From Cytobacillus sp. S13-E01 (GTDB lineage: Bacteria; Bacillota; Bacilli; Bacillales; Bacillaceae_L), in the NCBI RefSeq assembly GCF_029193815.1, contig NZ_JARFVC010000013.1, forward strand, positions 20,028-84,027: a DNA stretch of 64,000 nucleotides, given 5' to 3'. The notes below the pieces were generated by a model. The model saw only the letters and a list, made by a program, of their open reading frames with translations. It was not told where the DNA came from and did not search any database. The position numbers and the translations under genes are program-made. The stretch's first letter is position 1, and every line of letters begins with the position of its first letter. Below, in pieces: positions 1-9,109 of this stretch.

Positions 1-2
1 CG

Positions 3-776
3 GGTGCGTGTAAAGTTCCAACATTGAATATATATACAGACTTTTTCATTAATGATGTGTGGGGAAGAGAAATGGTGGATTACCATTTTGTTTCTGACAG
101 CAGTATGAAGTCCAATTTAATGAGTCATTATTCACTACCAGAGAGAAGAATATGTACTACAGGTATCCCTATAGACGAAAGCTTTTCTAATACATCCCAC
201 CAAAAAAAACCTGCTAGGGAATTTACCCTTATTCTTACTGGGGGTAGTGCAGGTCTTGGTAAAATCAACGAGCTATTAAAAAATGCTAAACATGAACAAC
301 AATTAAAATTTTATGTTTTGTGTGGGAACAACAAACAGCTATTCGATGAAATTGCCAAACTAAATGACAAAAACATTCACCCCCTTCCTTATATTTCATC
401 TCGAAAACAGATGAATGATCTGTACAATTTGGCAGATGCAATTATAACAAAGCCTGGAGGGGTAACGATTAGTGAGGCAATAAAAAAGAAAGTGCCGATC
501 TTTATTCACTCCGCGCTTCCTGGACAGGAAGAAATCAACTTAAAGCACTTAAAAGAACAGGGACTTGTATTCACAATTAAGGCGGGAATCGACCCAGCAG
601 AACAGATTCTTGAGGTATTGAGCAATGAGCCAAGAATGATGGAATATCAACGTTCATTACAACGGTATCTTAATACTCAAGACTTTAATGATCCTGAGGA
701 AATCTTTTTATTTATCGAATCTATTCTAGCCACTAGTGAAAAAGACGTACAGAAAACTTTATTAAAAATCAATTAA
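3..776 (+). CDS. Processive diacylglycerol glycosyltransferase-like protein (5' end outside window)
   Basis: The frame is open to the left edge, so this is the C-terminal two thirds of a longer gene; an internal TTG at 24 is not a convincing start. The first visible part resembles the end of the MGDG-synthase N-terminal domain (YTDFFINDVWG, then a TGIP motif). The rest is a GT-B C-terminal domain with a glycine-rich LTGGSAGLGK loop and the donor-binding signature TKPGGVTISEA, as in MurG, UgtP and MGDG synthases. These enzymes move sugar from UDP-sugar to diacylglycerol on the inner membrane face. About 258 residues are visible against roughly 380 for UgtP. A DedA gene follows after 38 bases and a lipase-like gene after that, which fits a lipid role. 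The exact lipid product cannot be read from sequence. Confidence 0.75.
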   Translation, partial: GACKVPTLNIYTDFFINDVWGREMVDYHFVSDSSMKSNLMSHYSLPERRICTTGIPIDESFSNTSHQKKPAREFTLILTGGSAGLGKINELLKNAKHEQQLKFYVLCGNNKQLFDEIAKLNDKNIHPLPYISSRKQMNDLYNLADAIITKPGGVTISEAIKKKVPIFIHSALPGQEEINLKHLKEQGLVFTIKAGIDPAEQILEVLSNEPRMMEYQRSLQRYLNTQDFNDPEEIFLFIESILATSEKDVQKTLLKIN

Positions 777-814
777 TCAATAAAACGTTGAAAATAGAAT
801 AGGAGGAGATCTTA

Positions 815-1429
815 TTGATAGAAATAATCTTGCTCTGGTTAAAAGACATCGGACTTGTTGGACTATTTGCAGCAATGTTTTTAGAAGGTTCATCCCTCCC
901 TTTTCCAGGTATAGCTGTTGTTTTAGCATATGGCTATATCCTGCCATTTAGTTATTGGAATACTGTTTGGGTAGCTGCTGGGATGAGCGTTGTTTATTGT
1001 TTGGCTAGCTTACTTCCTTATTTTCTAGGAAGTAAACTCGGAGAGCTATTTCAAAAGCGACCTAAAATTGGCTTACAAAAAGCTAAGGACCTTTTTGTTC
1101 ATTATGGCGCATGGAGTGTGGCCATGTCCCGACCGTTTGGGCTTGGAAATTACATTTCATACGTAGCAGGAATGAGTAAAATGAAGTTGATTCCGTACTT
1201 ACTTCTTACATTTATTGGTATTTATCCTTGGTCTTACGGGATGATTTTAGTAGGAAATTATTTTAATGGAAGTTATGAGGCATTTAAGGCTTTTTACCAG
1301 AACAATAGTGTTTATCTTTATATAGCTGCAGCCATATCATTCGGAATTATTTTTCTTTATTTCTTTATTAAAGATAAAAGGAACGAGCGAAGAACAACTG
1401 TAAGGGAAGGTGGAAACCATAGTGGATGA
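815..1429 (+). CDS. DedA family membrane protein
   Basis: A 204-residue protein with four to five hydrophobic segments and typical DedA features: an early FLEGSSLPFPG segment and a central region with SRPFG and a conserved glycine-rich helix. DedA/SNARE-associated proteins are flippases; characterised members recycle undecaprenyl phosphate or phospholipids. The start is TTG at 815, chosen because a clear AGGAGGAG ribosome site lies at 801-808. The gene lies between a glycolipid glycosyltransferase and a patatin-like lipase, and its end overlaps the next gene, so it is probably cotranscribed with both. The lysine- and arginine-rich tail is cytoplasmic. Family assignment is firm, substrate unknown. 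Confidence 0.85.
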   Translation: MIEIILLWLKDIGLVGLFAAMFLEGSSLPFPGIAVVLAYGYILPFSYWNTVWVAAGMSVVYCLASLLPYFLGSKLGELFQKRPKIGLQKAKDLFVHYGAWSVAMSRPFGLGNYISYVAGMSKMKLIPYLLLTFIGIYPWSYGMILVGNYFNGSYEAFKAFYQNNSVYLYIAAAISFGIIFLYFFIKDKRNERRTTVREGGNHSG

Positions 1430-2237
1430 AACAGGAGTATCACTTGGGGGAGGTTGTTTACGAGGGGTCGCCCACATCGGAGCATTAAAGGAAATACTTT
1501 CACATAATATTGCAATAACCCATATTGCAGGAACAAGTGCTGGGGCCGTTATTGGTGGTCTTTATGCCTGTGGGTTACACCCTGATCATATGGTAAATGC
1601 CCTCGAATCTTTATCAATTCGAAAGCACCTAGATGTTGGCTTTAACCGTAAAGGCTGGTTAAAAGGTGATCGGATTTACAACACTTTTCTACAACTAACC
1701 GATGGGAAATACTTTTCGGATTTAGATATTCCCTTTGCAGTTGTATGTGTAGATTTAAATTCAAGAAAACTAACAATCATTAATGAGGGAGAAGTAGCCA
1801 AAGCATTACGTGCATCAATAGCCATACCTGGCGTTTTTTCACCAGTTGAAATTGGTAAAAAATTATTAGTCGATGGCTATATACTAAATAATAACCCCGC
1901 CGATGTCGTAAAAAACATGGGAGCTAAGCATGTTATAGCTATAAGAGTGCTAAGTTCTAACAGTCAAAACAAAACACCAACAAGCCTAATCTCTTGTGTA
2001 AATCGCTATATGGACATTGCGAGCTATACTCAAACTGATCAACTTCTGAAAAATCATGCAGACATCTTAATGGATATTGATTTGGTAGATGTGGGAAGGT
2101 TTGAAACAAAGTCACTTTCTAAAGTTATCCAACGTGGACAAATAGAAGCAAGCAAGGTTCTTGAAAAAGAAATAGCAAGAGGGTCAGTTGGTCATGTTAT
2201 TTACATGGATCAATGGCTTAAGAAGACTTCAAGTTAA
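1422..2237 (+). CDS. Patatin-like phospholipase
   Basis: This protein of about 271 residues has all the patatin landmarks: the glycine-rich oxyanion loop (GGGCLRG) near the N-terminus, the nucleophile motif GTSAG, and the aspartate motif VDGYILNN that completes a Ser-Asp dyad. Such enzymes hydrolyse acyl chains from lipids and are usually cytoplasmic or membrane-associated. GTG at 1422 fits the AAGGGAAGG site at 1402-1410 better than the in-frame GTG at 1410, which lies on the ribosome site itself. The gene overlaps the 3' end of the DedA gene by eight bases, which indicates translational coupling. The family call is firm; the lipid substrate is not visible. Confidence 0.87.
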   Translation: MDETGVSLGGGCLRGVAHIGALKEILSHNIAITHIAGTSAGAVIGGLYACGLHPDHMVNALESLSIRKHLDVGFNRKGWLKGDRIYNTFLQLTDGKYFSDLDIPFAVVCVDLNSRKLTIINEGEVAKALRASIAIPGVFSPVEIGKKLLVDGYILNNNPADVVKNMGAKHVIAIRVLSSNSQNKTPTSLISCVNRYMDIASYTQTDQLLKNHADILMDIDLVDVGRFETKSLSKVIQRGQIEASKVLEKEIARGSVGHVIYMDQWLKKTSS

Positions 2238-2284
2238 TATGTTTTTTTAGGATCTGGGATAAAACGAATAATTATTCGACTCTT

Positions 2285-3085
2285 ATGCTTTTAACACCTA
2301 ATGGGGCAATTAAATTCGGCATCTTGACAGGAGTCCTTGCCATGTTTCTGGATGCCGCAATCGGTCATGGGCTATTTTGGAAAAATGACCCTTACTGGAC
2401 ATACTGGGTTACCGATGCTTTTTTAATTACAATGATTATCAGTCTTGGAACTTCTATCCTAGGTATTGGAATTTGGCAGGGAATAGTATTGATTGCTATT
2501 CAAGCCTTAACGTTGGAGGTTTATTATGAATTCCTTTCTCCTGTAGGTCTTCCGCAAGAGCCCTTTTGGCTTTCCCATTATGACATATGGACAACTGGAT
2601 ATTTAGTACATTATCTTGTTTATCTTGCTGGATTTTTACTTTCATTATGGATTTGGCGACGACGGGTTCATGTAAAGGAATTTATGAAGGTCATTAAACC
2701 GAGGAAGATTGCTCTTTTTTCATTAGTAACGGCGGTGATTATTCTACTCCTCGATGGTCTGATCACACACACAGTTATAATCGGTGATTATCCTGGATTT
2801 ACTTTCTTCCTCCAAAGGCTAATTCTTGCGTTTGTTTTCTTGTTCGTTTGGAATAGTTATGTTGGTTTGGATATAAGGGGATTGATAAGTGGAGCTTTCT
2901 TGCTTAGTTTATTATGGGTGACATATAATATGTATCTTGGACCTCTAGGTTTACCAAGATATACTCCAACTTACCTAGGTTACAATGAACTTTGGTTTAT
3001 GGCATTTCCAGGAGCCTTATCGTCCGCGTTAATTGGATTATTTATCACAAGAAGGTTTATGCCAATCGGGGATAATCTATTATGA
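2285..3085 (+). CDS. Polytopic membrane protein of unknown function
   Basis: A 266-residue protein that is almost entirely hydrophobic, with about eight predicted membrane helices arranged as two similar halves. Each half begins with a small-residue, Asp-containing helix (AMFLDAAIGHG and ILLLDGLITHT). This suggests an internal duplication. I do not recognise the family. The ATG at 2285 has only a weak ribosome site, so the start is less certain than the frame. Its stop codon overlaps the ATG of the next gene (ATGA), so the two are translationally coupled and probably work together. Confidence 0.65.
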   Translation: MLLTPNGAIKFGILTGVLAMFLDAAIGHGLFWKNDPYWTYWVTDAFLITMIISLGTSILGIGIWQGIVLIAIQALTLEVYYEFLSPVGLPQEPFWLSHYDIWTTGYLVHYLVYLAGFLLSLWIWRRRVHVKEFMKVIKPRKIALFSLVTAVIILLLDGLITHTVIIGDYPGFTFFLQRLILAFVFLFVWNSYVGLDIRGLISGAFLLSLLWVTYNMYLGPLGLPRYTPTYLGYNELWFMAFPGALSSALIGLFITRRFMPIGDNLL

Positions 3086-3810
3086 GACGAGTTTCATTAC
3101 TCTTATTATTAATTATATTAACCACTCAGAGCTTAGCGGCAGCGGAGGGTAGCGGATTACCAGCAAGTGCCAATACTTCAGGTAAAGGGGTAATTGTTAC
3201 AGGTCCTGATCCATATAATTTTGAAAAAACAAAGCCTATTAATGGAATGATTTCAATCAGAGTCAATAATAAGGGAGATCGAGGTTCGCCGCTTCAAAAT
3301 ATAGATGAAATATTAGTAAAGGCCAAATTTTCAACTGACGCATCTGAATATGAAGAAACAATTACCGAACCTATGGTTAACCAAATTAATGGAAGAGACC
3401 CGACATGGTTTGGGGTTGTATATAATCAGAAAATGCTTGGTGATACCAAGACTGGGACAAGCAATCTGCCAGAAATGGAACCAGACATTGCACTTTGGGG
3501 CTGGGCGGAAGTGTATAAAGATGGAAAGTTAATTCAAACTAGAGTTCCAGCACATGTTAAGGTTATGGGAAAAGCGCCTTTAAAAGGAGTTAAATTACAG
3601 GTTGGTGTAGAAGGACAGACCCTTCCAAACACTGCAGATGGCTACATACATATTCAATGGCCAGAAGTAGACCAACTAGTAATGCCAAAGAAACAGCAAA
3701 AAACGAGGGAATGGCTTGGTTGGAGTGGATTAATACTTATTAATCTCTGGTTTGGTTGGCTGGCCGTTAAGGAGCCTTTGGTGGAAACATTAGAAGACAC
3801 TAGTGAGTGA
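3082..3810 (+). CDS. Secreted, C-terminally anchored protein of unknown function
   Basis: A 242-residue protein with a classical signal peptide (basic MRR, a leucine/isoleucine core, then SLAAAEG) and one hydrophobic segment near residues 212-230, so most of it should be extracytoplasmic and tethered at the C-terminus. The middle is polar and beta-rich with no motif I recognise. Its ATG overlaps the stop of the preceding polytopic protein, so the pair may form a membrane complex. No good terminator was seen between it and the next transcription unit. Confidence 0.65.
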   Translation: MRRVSLLLLLIILTTQSLAAAEGSGLPASANTSGKGVIVTGPDPYNFEKTKPINGMISIRVNNKGDRGSPLQNIDEILVKAKFSTDASEYEETITEPMVNQINGRDPTWFGVVYNQKMLGDTKTGTSNLPEMEPDIALWGWAEVYKDGKLIQTRVPAHVKVMGKAPLKGVKLQVGVEGQTLPNTADGYIHIQWPEVDQLVMPKKQQKTREWLGWSGLILINLWFGWLAVKEPLVETLEDTSE

Positions 3811-3927
3811 GGTGATTACTAACTTTTTTTCCATAAATACAAGAACACATTCTGAATGGTCGGGTTAGGAAAAAAAGAGGCATCACTTCCCATGATTGGC
3901 ACAGGACATGCGCGCTTCTAGTGCCTT

Positions 3928-3957
3928 TTCACAAGCTCATAAACAGTATGGTATAAT
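3928..3957 (+). promoter_or_regulatory. Sigma-A-like promoter for the helicase operon
   Basis: TTCACA at 3928-3933 and a perfect TATAAT at 3952-3957 are separated by 18 bases. They lie about 105 bases upstream of the SF1 helicase start. This is inferred from consensus match only. Confidence 0.5.
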
Positions 3958-4061
3958 ACAATTCTTCTATTTAATTCTCAATAATTATCAAATAAAATAG
4001 AATGATAGATTTATAAAAACCATACAAAAACGTTTTGGTGTTGATAAAAGCAGGTGAACAC

Positions 4062-7000
4062 ATGATGAAGAACCATAGTGCGACATATCGTTGTCCGATA
4101 ACTTTGACCAATAAAGCAAAGGATAAGTTTCGGGAGCTCGGGTTGGATGAGCGACTTTTGTTATTGGAGAAATCGTTTCACGTTTATATAGAAAAGTATC
4201 CACAGGAGGCAGATCGCATTCTTTCGGTTGCATTGATATTTGACAATAAGGCGAATGTACGAATGGCAGATAAGTGCAATGGGTTTGTGGTTGTTCTGCA
4301 TTGTGTAGTAGAGCAGGATCGGTTTATTGCGACGAATGTGACGACAAGAGCGGGGAAATCATCATTGCAGTCTAATTGGCGCCGCCCTGTAGAAATTACG
4401 TTTGATTTGAACGCTCAGCGTAGTGAGCCTGTCCCGCTTGAATTGCTGGCCTTGATTCAAAACATGCCGGTTGCGCAGGAAAGTTCAATGTATGTGAAAA
4501 AGCGTATTGCGAGTTGGGAAGGCTACTTGAAAATCCAGGAGCGGTCTGCGGATATTCCTGATATGACATCTCGCTACATGAGGCTTATATACAATGATGA
4601 TTTCAGCCGAGTAACGATTACGGGTTGCCTGCTGAATGAAAAGGAATGGAAGTCACTCAAGGGTTTGAGCGTCAAGCTCAAGGGAATTGACCAGGATATC
4701 GGTAAGGTTCTAAAAGCGAATCGTTCTGCTTCCACGGTTGAAGTGGAATTATCTAGATTTATGGAGGAACAGGCCCGCAGGCAGCGGCTTGACATACATC
4801 CAAAAGAAGTCGTATTTAGTAATTTTGCAACTTTAAGCCAGGTGAAAAGATTGCGGCAAGGCTTTAAGCAATTAGAAAATGGCCAGGCTGCAAATCGGGA
4901 GCTTGAACGCCTTTTATTTGAAAACAAGCCACCAGTCAAAGCAGTGAAAAAGCGAGCAACGCTGCAATTTCACAATCGATTGAACGAGTTCCAGCAAGAA
5001 GCGGTCATAGGCGCTATGTCTGCTGAAGACTTATACGTCATTCAAGGGCCACCTGGAACAGGAAAAACTACGGTTATTTCAGAAATTTGCCTGCAAAATG
5101 CGAAGGCTGGGCTGCGTACTTTGGTTGCTTCGCAGTCAAATTTAGCGGTCGACAATGCCCTTGGTCGATTGCTAGCTAATAAAGACATCCGGATTCTTCG
5201 AGTCGGACGCACGGAAAGTATTGAAGAAGAAGGCAAAAAGTTCATTGAAGAAAATGTTGGGCAATATTGGAAAGACCATACGTTACAGGATGTTTCTGCC
5301 CAATTTGAAGCTCGGAAACAACGAGAAATCGAAATAGAAGCGGAATGGGTGGAAAATGAACAGGAACAAGAGCGACTCCAGCAAGTGCTTGCACGAGTGG
5401 AGGCTGATCTTAAAGCGAAAAAGAAAGCAGAACAGCAGTTTAACGAACTTCAGTCTACCATCGATAAGTATAAAAAGAACGTGCACGGTGCAAAACAGGA
5501 GCAGCAATTAGTACAGCGACATTTCCAGGAAACCTGGCAGTCACTACGTCAGTTGAATGACATCATTGAAAAAGACGAAACGTTTCTAGCTGGTGAGCCT
5601 GACAGTGACGTGATTCAAAAAGAGTGGGATGCTACCCAGCAAGAGATTCTGCGACTGCAAAATAGCGTTGCCTTTCAGGAGCTTGATAACGAGATTAATG
5701 AAAAAAAGCAAACCATGGAGCAATTTTATGCAGAATGTAAAAAATCGGCTGAGGTAACGAAGCAAATAGATGCCTTAACGATAAGAATAACAGCTGCAAA
5801 AAAAATGGACAACTTAAAATGGATCATTCTGGAACAAAATATGAAACGATCTTTACGAGTTCAGCAGTTAATCGAAGAGCTCGATGAACTCCGCGGAGAA
5901 AAAAGCCAGTTGATTAAATTGAAAGAATATAACGACAAATTAAACCGGGCTATTTTCTTTGTTGAACAGCTTTTGGAGCGACAGAACATGTCAGCAGGCC
6001 AGCTGCAGCAGCGAATGAAAAATGTGACTTCCGTTTCTACTACCGCTGTGGAAATTGATCAGTTTTTAGACAAACTAAGAAGTGAATTAAAAGGCAAACC
6101 AATAATCTATCCGCAGACACTTCTAACATTTCTTGAAGGATTATATGGTAGGAGACACTTCGTATGGAAAAAGGCGGAACGGTTAAAGCCGTATAATGTG
6201 TATATAAAAATGGCGCAAGAAGCAATTCAGCTATTGAAGCAAGAACTTACCCGGCAGTTTCAGAACATGCAGCATAAAAACAATTTGGTGCACCAAAAGT
6301 TGCAGCGCTCAATGGACGAGGAAAGCACCAAGCTTACTTTTCTACAAAACAAGCATAAGCAAATGATGGCATCCGCAGAAATCATTCCAAACGTAAAAGA
6401 AATGCTTACTCAAAAAGAAGCAAAAGCGCTTGAACTGCAGAATATGAAAGATCAATATGAGCAAGCTACGCTTCAGGTTGAAATGAATCGTCAGAAAAGA
6501 GCAAAAGAAGCACTTCAGCTACAAGAAGCAAAACAGAACCGAACACAAATCGAATCCCGCCTCGAACAACTGTACAGTATGCTCGAAGAAAAGGAAGTAG
6601 AATTGGCAGCTTTACATGAAATCATGTCTACAGAACCGCAAGTGGAACACGAAAGGGTATTACGTAAATTAGCAAGTATTTCTTTTACACGAGAGTCATT
6701 AAAACAGGAAAAGCAGAAACTTCCGTTATTCCAGTCCATCCAGGGGATGTGGCTTTCCTTGCTAGAAGAAGCAAATGATCATGACCTAAATGAAATCAGA
6801 AAGCTTTATGTAAAGCATTCAAATGTAATTGGAACAACGTGTGTGGCATCCGCACGCAAAGATTTTATCGAAAATTTCCCTGTTTTTGATGTTGTCATCA
6901 TTGATGAAGTATCAAAAGCAACCCCGCCAGAGCTGCTTTTACCGATGCTAAAAGGGAAAAAAATCATTTTAGTTGGCGATCATCACCAGCTGCCACCTCT

Positions 7001-7856
7001 TTTAGGAAACGATACACTAGAAGAAACGCTACAGGAAATGGCGGAAGAAAGTGAAAACTTTGAAGGTAAAGCTGAATTGAAACAGCTGTTAAATGAGTCC
7101 CTGTTTGAACGGTTGTTTAAAAACCTGCCGAAAACGAATAAAACGATGCTTGCCATCCAATATCGGATGCATGAAAACATTATGGCAACCATTACCCAGT
7201 TTTATGAGCAAGAAAACGAACGACTCCAATGTGGCTTGACCGACTCTGATTTGGAACGGGATCACATGCTTGTATCACCGCTCATACAGCGGAACAATCA
7301 TCTACTATGGCTGGATATGCCCAACGAGCCTGCGTTTTTCGAAGAAAGAATGAAAGGCGGGAAAAGCCTGTATAACCCGGCTGAATTGAAGAGGATCGGT
7401 GCATTGCTGAAGGAATTGGATGAAGCGGCGGCACAGGCGAAGCAAGCTGGAAGAATGGAAGTCGATGAGAAAAAAAGCATTGGCGTAATTAGTTTTTACG
7501 GTGAACAAGTGAAAAGGATCGACCGCATGATTCATCAGGAGCTTCGCTTGCCCCACTTAACGATTCGCACTGGGACAGTCGACAAGTTTCAAGGCATGGA
7601 AATGGATGTGATTCTGCTAAGTATGGTGCGTAATCACGATAATACTCAGGATGACATCGGCTTTGCCAAAGATTACCGCAGGCTAAATGTCGCCTTGTCG
7701 AGAGCAAAAGAGCTACTTGTGTTGATCGGCAGTATAAAGATGTTTACTGAGCGGACGAAACATAGGGATACTAGACATATGTATACGTACGTATTAAATG
7801 CCGCGAAAAAACAACATGGACTGCGAACGCTTGAAGAGGTGGGCTTGTATGAATAA
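4062..7856 (+). CDS. Large SF1 (Upf1-like) helicase with coiled-coil insertion
   Basis: A protein of about 1264 residues. Start ATG 4062 is preferred over the upstream in-frame TTG at 4035 because GCAGGTGA lies at 4050-4057. The N-terminal 320 residues are unrecognised. Walker A (GPPGTGKT) is at about 329-336, followed by a 550-residue charged Gln/Glu/Lys-rich region predicted as long coiled coils. The second core half then has Walker B (IIDEVSK, about 946-952), motif III (VGDHHQLPP), QYRMH, a VDKFQGME motif and the ALSRAK motif VI. This is the Upf1/Dna2-like SF1B layout split by a coiled coil, as in SMC/Rad50-like architectures. It overlaps the next gene by eight bases. Such giant helicases are frequent in defence islands, but no specific function can be read directly. 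Confidence 0.85.
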   Translation: MMKNHSATYRCPITLTNKAKDKFRELGLDERLLLLEKSFHVYIEKYPQEADRILSVALIFDNKANVRMADKCNGFVVVLHCVVEQDRFIATNVTTRAGKSSLQSNWRRPVEITFDLNAQRSEPVPLELLALIQNMPVAQESSMYVKKRIASWEGYLKIQERSADIPDMTSRYMRLIYNDDFSRVTITGCLLNEKEWKSLKGLSVKLKGIDQDIGKVLKANRSASTVEVELSRFMEEQARRQRLDIHPKEVVFSNFATLSQVKRLRQGFKQLENGQAANRELERLLFENKPPVKAVKKRATLQFHNRLNEFQQEAVIGAMSAEDLYVIQGPPGTGKTTVISEICLQNAKAGLRTLVASQSNLAVDNALGRLLANKDIRILRVGRTESIEEEGKKFIEENVGQYWKDHTLQDVSAQFEARKQREIEIEAEWVENEQEQERLQQVLARVEADLKAKKKAEQQFNELQSTIDKYKKNVHGAKQEQQLVQRHFQETWQSLRQLNDIIEKDETFLAGEPDSDVIQKEWDATQQEILRLQNSVAFQELDNEINEKKQTMEQFYAECKKSAEVTKQIDALTIRITAAKKMDNLKWIILEQNMKRSLRVQQLIEELDELRGEKSQLIKLKEYNDKLNRAIFFVEQLLERQNMSAGQLQQRMKNVTSVSTTAVEIDQFLDKLRSELKGKPIIYPQTLLTFLEGLYGRRHFVWKKAERLKPYNVYIKMAQEAIQLLKQELTRQFQNMQHKNNLVHQKLQRSMDEESTKLTFLQNKHKQMMASAEIIPNVKEMLTQKEAKALELQNMKDQYEQATLQVEMNRQKRAKEALQLQEAKQNRTQIESRLEQLYSMLEEKEVELAALHEIMSTEPQVEHERVLRKLASISFTRESLKQEKQKLPLFQSIQGMWLSLLEEANDHDLNEIRKLYVKHSNVIGTTCVASARKDFIENFPVFDVVIIDEVSKATPPELLLPMLKGKKIILVGDHHQLPPLLGNDTLEETLQEMAEESENFEGKAELKQLLNESLFERLFKNLPKTNKTMLAIQYRMHENIMATITQFYEQENERLQCGLTDSDLERDHMLVSPLIQRNNHLLWLDMPNEPAFFEERMKGGKSLYNPAELKRIGALLKELDEAAAQAKQAGRMEVDEKKSIGVISFYGEQVKRIDRMIHQELRLPHLTIRTGTVDKFQGMEMDVILLSMVRNHDNTQDDIGFAKDYRRLNVALSRAKELLVLIGSIKMFTERTKHRDTRHMYTYVLNAAKKQHGLRTLEEVGLYE

Positions 7857-8589
7857 ATTAAAAAATCATTTACGCTTGATCTTACTTGAAAATCCAGCTA
7901 TCCAAATCAAGAAGTCAGCTATGTGGCATTTGCCGGTGATGACATATGATGTGGCATTTCAGCGGGTAAAGCGGTCTAAAATGGACATTCTCATGAAAAT
8001 GATGCTGCTCACTTTTGAGCAGGTCGAAATCCGGCGAGCAGCCAATTTGTCCGAACTGTTGCTGGTAGAAGAGCTTTTCATTGCAGATTTACTAAAAAAA
8101 ATGCAGCGAATGGGCTTGATTCGACTGGAAAAAGTAAGCTACAAGCTAACATCGAAAGGGCATGAGCAGCTAAAGACAGGAATCATTGTAGAGGAATTGG
8201 AAGAAGAGTCGACAGTGCTTTCATACAGCCCAGTTCATGATAAGTTTTGGCCAGAGATGACCGAATCTTTGCCTAAAACCAACGAAGAATTGCCGCTTTT
8301 TCGATATGCAAATAATCAGGACCTTATCAATGCGGACCGAATTTTGCAAGTTCTCGCCGAGAGAGAAAACGGGTTGGAGGAAAACGGCTTCCAAACAGTA
8401 GTGGCGGTTGTATTTAGCTTCGACCAACAGAAGGTTGAACAAGTTCCATGCCTAGAATTTCAAATCTACAATAAAGAACAGGACATTTTCTACGCGCGCG
8501 TCTGGAATACATGGCACGGGCGCTGGGATGATACGCTCGAAAAACAAATAGAAGAGAAGGAACGGCTGGAATGGCGAGAAAATGGATGA
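7849..8589 (+). CDS. Winged-helix partner protein of the SF1 helicase
   Basis: A protein of about 246 residues. ATG at 7849 follows AGAGGTGGG and overlaps the helicase stop by eight bases; an ATG at 7798 is also in frame but would overlap by 59 bases and lacks a ribosome site. Residues of about 45-105 look like a MarR/winged-helix fold (alternating helices ending in LIRLEKVSYKLTSKG, a typical wing). The C-terminal half is acidic and unrecognised. Tight coupling suggests a specificity or loading partner of the helicase rather than an independent regulator; this is inference. Confidence 0.7.
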   Translation: MNKLKNHLRLILLENPAIQIKKSAMWHLPVMTYDVAFQRVKRSKMDILMKMMLLTFEQVEIRRAANLSELLLVEELFIADLLKKMQRMGLIRLEKVSYKLTSKGHEQLKTGIIVEELEEESTVLSYSPVHDKFWPEMTESLPKTNEELPLFRYANNQDLINADRILQVLAERENGLEENGFQTVVAVVFSFDQQKVEQVPCLEFQIYNKEQDIFYARVWNTWHGRWDDTLEKQIEEKERLEWRENG

Positions 8590-8621
8590 CAGTATGGGAT
8601 TAGGAGGGGACAAGTTTCATC

Positions 8622-8642
8622 TCCCATCCCATCCCATCCCAT
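8622..8642. repeat. Four perfect CCCAT tandem copies
   Basis: A 5-bp microsatellite of four CCCAT units lies just downstream of the winged-helix gene, in non-coding DNA. No function is evident. Confidence 0.8.
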
Positions 8643-8700
8643 TGTTTTCTTGTAACCAGGGTAAATGCAGGAGCTCAAACCCTGTCTAATCTCCTTTGTA

Positions 8701-8790
8701 TTTATCTATCTCGACCGTGAAATAGCAATGTCTTCGCTTTGGGTGAAGCTTGATGAGAGGATTGAGCCAGTTAGTAAGGTAAATGTATAG
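8701..8790 (+). pseudogene. 3'-terminal fossil of a helicase-nuclease like the one at 51000-55358
   Basis: The 30 codons ending at TAG 8788-8790 read YLDREIAMSSLWVKLDE plus a short tail. They match the last residues of the large helicase-nuclease encoded at 51000-55358 (YLDREKAMSSLWVKLDE) at protein level and closely at DNA level. Upstream of 8701 the match fades and there is no start codon, so only the extreme C-terminus of a former second copy survives. A hairpin terminator resembling the paralogue's follows directly. This shows that a related nuclease-helicase once occupied the place next to the coiled-coil helicase operon. Confidence 0.85.
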
Positions 8791-8799
8791 ATAGTAGAA

Positions 8800-8829
8800 G
8801 AAGCTTACGAAGCGTAAGTCTCTTTTTTT
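8800..8829 (+). terminator. Rho-independent terminator of the fossil helicase
   Basis: AGCTTACG at 8802-8809 pairs with CGTAAGT at 8813-8819, followed by a T run at 8823-8829. The GCTTAC core resembles the terminator after the intact paralogue at 55362-55391. Confidence 0.7.
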
Positions 8830-8830
8830 G

Positions 8831-9109
8831 ATAAAATAAGTAAGCATAAAAGCTTGTACCTAGTTTTAGTGTCTAGCTCCGCGCGCCCTGCGCTTTTCTT
8901 AGCATGAAAGGGGACGGAGTAATACTACCTCTTCATTGTTTAATACAAAATATATTATTGATTGAATAATATTAAATGTCGAATTATGTAGACAAAAGAA
9001 TGAGTATATTGTACTCTTATTAGGAGTTTATGTAAAATTCATACTATTCTTTAATCAGCTAGATATTATACACCTTTGAAAACTTGTGAGAAATAAAGGT
9101 GGGATTACT
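8831..9109. other. Intergenic region, no gene seen
   Basis: AT-rich DNA with no credible reading frame. At about 8869-8900 there is a GC-rich patch (GTGTCTAGCTCCGCGCGCCC) that looks like part of a small interspersed Bacillaceae repeat; I see no second copy in the window. Confidence 0.4.

Noticed and set aside
3865..3930. Terminator after the secreted anchored protein
   Set aside because: AGAGGCA and TGCCTTTT could pair, but the loop is over 40 bases and the stem weak.
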